In this document: positions 6,565-7,429 of the stretch, in pieces | Position numbering within the stretch: the stretch's first letter is position 1 | Layout of the letters: each line of letters begins with the position of its first letter | The notes under the pieces: model-generated | Databases searched by the model: none | The model's input: the letters and a program-made list of their open reading frames with translations, nothing else | What the model was told of the DNA's origin: nothing | Program-made: the position numbers and the translations under genes | DNA from: Shewanella sp. | GTDB taxonomy: Bacteria > Pseudomonadota > Gammaproteobacteria > Enterobacterales > Shewanellaceae | DNA length: 7,429 nt | Reading direction: 5' to 3' | Assembly: GCA_004195335.1 (NCBI GenBank) | Contig: SDWK01000662.1 | Coordinates: forward strand, 1 to 7,429

Positions 6565-7206
6565 TTACATGCGTGAGTCCATCTCACCAATCTTGAGGCT
6601 CATCAACTCTTTAGTCCACTGAGCTTGGTCTATGCCCTCTATCCAGAAGGTCTTACTCTGGCGTTGTTCACCCTGACGTAAGTAGGTGTTGGCCATTCTG
6701 AATATTGCCTTCCATACTTTGACCGTCTCGGTTTTTAACTGCTTGCCACTGTCATCGAATAGGGTGATATCGAGCTCTATCACCACGTAATTCTCTGAAC
6801 TGGTACTGGCTAGATCGAAGGTCAGGCCGAGTCTGTTATTTTCGTCCCATTCACTCTTTATTAAGCTGACTTTAACACCGGATTTTGCCGTATTATTTAG
6901 CAGCGCCGAGTTTTCCATCGCACTCGCTGTTAACGTGTTAGCCGTTGTGGTTATTGTTGTGGCAGTTGCTACAACGGCTGCCGAACTCACCTCTGAACCC
7001 ATTTGAGCCGCTACTGCAGGGGCTACTGCTGCCCCCTTCGCCACTGGTTCCTGAGTCTTGAGTATGACGTATTCCCAGGTGAAGTCGTCATTTAAGCGAA
7101 CCGTTGCACCATTTTCCAAGGTGACTTTAGCGACCTCTTCGGCCATGACCGGAACAGTAAATAACAGTAGTGCCAGAGAGGCGTACACCCGCAGTAGTTT
7201 ATGCAT
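6565..7206 (-). CDS. Secreted DUF3157-like protein of unknown function
   Basis: This 213-residue protein starts with a signal peptide: basic MHKLLR, hydrophobic VYASLALLLFTVPV, then a likely cleavage after VMA (22). It should act in the periplasm or envelope. The mature start VTLENGATVRLNDDFTWEYV (28-47) resembles the N-terminus of the Vibrio/Shewanella DUF3157 family (from memory, not searched). Residues 51-103 are a low-complexity Ala/Thr/Val/Ser linker. Residues 108-213 form a second, probably beta-rich domain (KVSLIKSEWDENNRLGLTF, VVIELDITLFDDSGK) resembling an immunoglobulin-like fold. AAGG nine bases before the ATG is a modest ribosome binding site. No clear promoter is seen, and the upstream 127 bp hold mainly a palindrome. 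The function is unknown. Confidence 0.75.
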   Translation of the reverse strand: MHKLLRVYASLALLLFTVPVMAEEVAKVTLENGATVRLNDDFTWEYVILKTQEPVAKGAAVAPAVAAQMGSEVSSAAVVATATTITTTANTLTASAMENSALLNNTAKSGVKVSLIKSEWDENNRLGLTFDLASTSSENYVVIELDITLFDDSGKQLKTETVKVWKAIFRMANTYLRQGEQRQSKTFWIEGIDQAQWTKELMSLKIGEMDSRM

Positions 7207-7255
7207 GAGATTGAACCTTATAAAGGAGATGGCTCTAGCATATACAAAAGGTGAG

Positions 7256-7326
7256 CAGATTTCATATCGGGCGAAGTATTTTAAGGCCTATATCGACCCT
7301 AAAAGCTTAGCTCCGATTTTAAACTG
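7256..7326. repeat. Imperfect 71-bp palindrome, candidate interspersed repeat
   Basis: The left arm (7256-7288) and right arm (7295-7326) pair over most of their length. CAG pairs with CTG (7256-7258/7324-7326), TTT with AAA (7260-7262/7321-7323), and ATCGG with CCGAT (7266-7270/7313-7317). GC and AAG pair with their partners, TTTTA with TAAAA (7279-7283/7300-7304), and GG with CC next to the loop. Single mismatches and one-base gaps separate these blocks. It fills most of the gap between the partial gene at the right edge and the DUF3157-like gene. It could act as a transcript hairpin after the upstream gene, or be a MITE/REP-type repeat. Confidence 0.5.
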
Positions 7327-7333
7327 ATTGGTA

Positions 7334-7429
7334 TTACATGGCATACCCGATGCTGATCACTGCAGATTCAGAGGATGAGTTGTAACCTGCACCGATCATC
7401 AAACCAAAATCCATCATATATCTGAGGCC
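7334..7429 (-). CDS. C-terminus of a probable outer-membrane beta-barrel protein (partial)
   Basis: The minus strand is open from the window edge for 31 codons to a TAA at 7334-7336. The peptide runs GLRYMMDFGLMIGAGYN, then a polar SSSES turn, then AVISIGYAM. This is two amphipathic strands with alternating hydrophobic residues and a short polar hairpin, as in the last strands of a small outer-membrane barrel. The final residue is Met rather than the usual Phe/Trp/Tyr of barrel proteins, although Tyr is third from the end. Only the tail is visible, so the family cannot be named. It lies on the same strand as the DUF3157-like gene, 127 bp upstream of it. Confidence 0.55.
   Translation of the reverse strand, partial: GLRYMMDFGLMIGAGYNSSSESAVISIGYAM

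Noticed and set aside
7229..7327. Small plus-strand ORF of 32 codons preceded by AAGGAG
   Set aside because: The purine run abuts the ATG with essentially no spacing, and the frame lies almost wholly within the 7256-7326 palindrome, so it is probably a repeat read-through.
1..7429. CRISPR array, tRNA/rRNA, IS element, phage or defence system
   Set aside because: No regularly spaced repeats, tRNA-like cloverleaf with anticodon, transposase or defence proteins were seen. The coding genes are ordinary metabolic and envelope genes.

Overview
The window most resembles a chromosomal segment of a marine gammaproteobacterium, probably Shewanella. This rests on the hut gene order (hutI divergent from hutC-hutU-hutH), on protein sequences that read like Shewanella/Vibrio homologues, and on a DUF3157-like secreted protein. 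The genus call is from memory of gene families, not from a database search. The genes share ordinary mid-GC composition, and there are no phage, transposase or plasmid genes.

Layout: positions 1-280 carry no convincing gene but hold a compact 93-bp element (64-156) with 20-bp terminal inverted repeats and two internal hairpins, then a weak terminator-like hairpin (248-266) for hutI. hutI (281-1507, minus) is imidazolonepropionase. The divergent hutI/hutC region (1508-1703) holds a perfect 14-bp palindrome, CTTGTATATACAAG, matching the known HutC operator type, next to a good minus-strand promoter. hutC (1704-2405, plus, GTG start) encodes the GntR/UTRA repressor. hutU (2566-4236) and hutH (4240-5772) follow, separated by 3 bp, and end at a strong intrinsic terminator (5795-5820). 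A PaaI-like hotdog thioesterase gene (5975-6478, plus) and a convergent DUF3157-like secreted protein gene (6565-7206, minus) come next. The right edge has a 71-bp imperfect palindrome (7256-7326) and the last 31 codons of a probable outer-membrane beta-barrel protein gene (7334-7429, minus).

Function: HutH deaminates histidine to urocanate, HutU hydrates urocanate to imidazolonepropionate, and HutI opens the ring to N-formimidoyl-glutamate. HutC represses the genes until urocanate accumulates. The last step (HutG, or HutF plus a deformylase) and a histidine transporter are not in the window. The three genes to the right of the terminator have no visible link to histidine catabolism.

The coding content is conventional, and I see no undescribed multi-gene system. 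The parts most worth a second look are the two structured intergenic elements (64-156 and 7256-7326) and the nested operator architecture between hutI and hutC.
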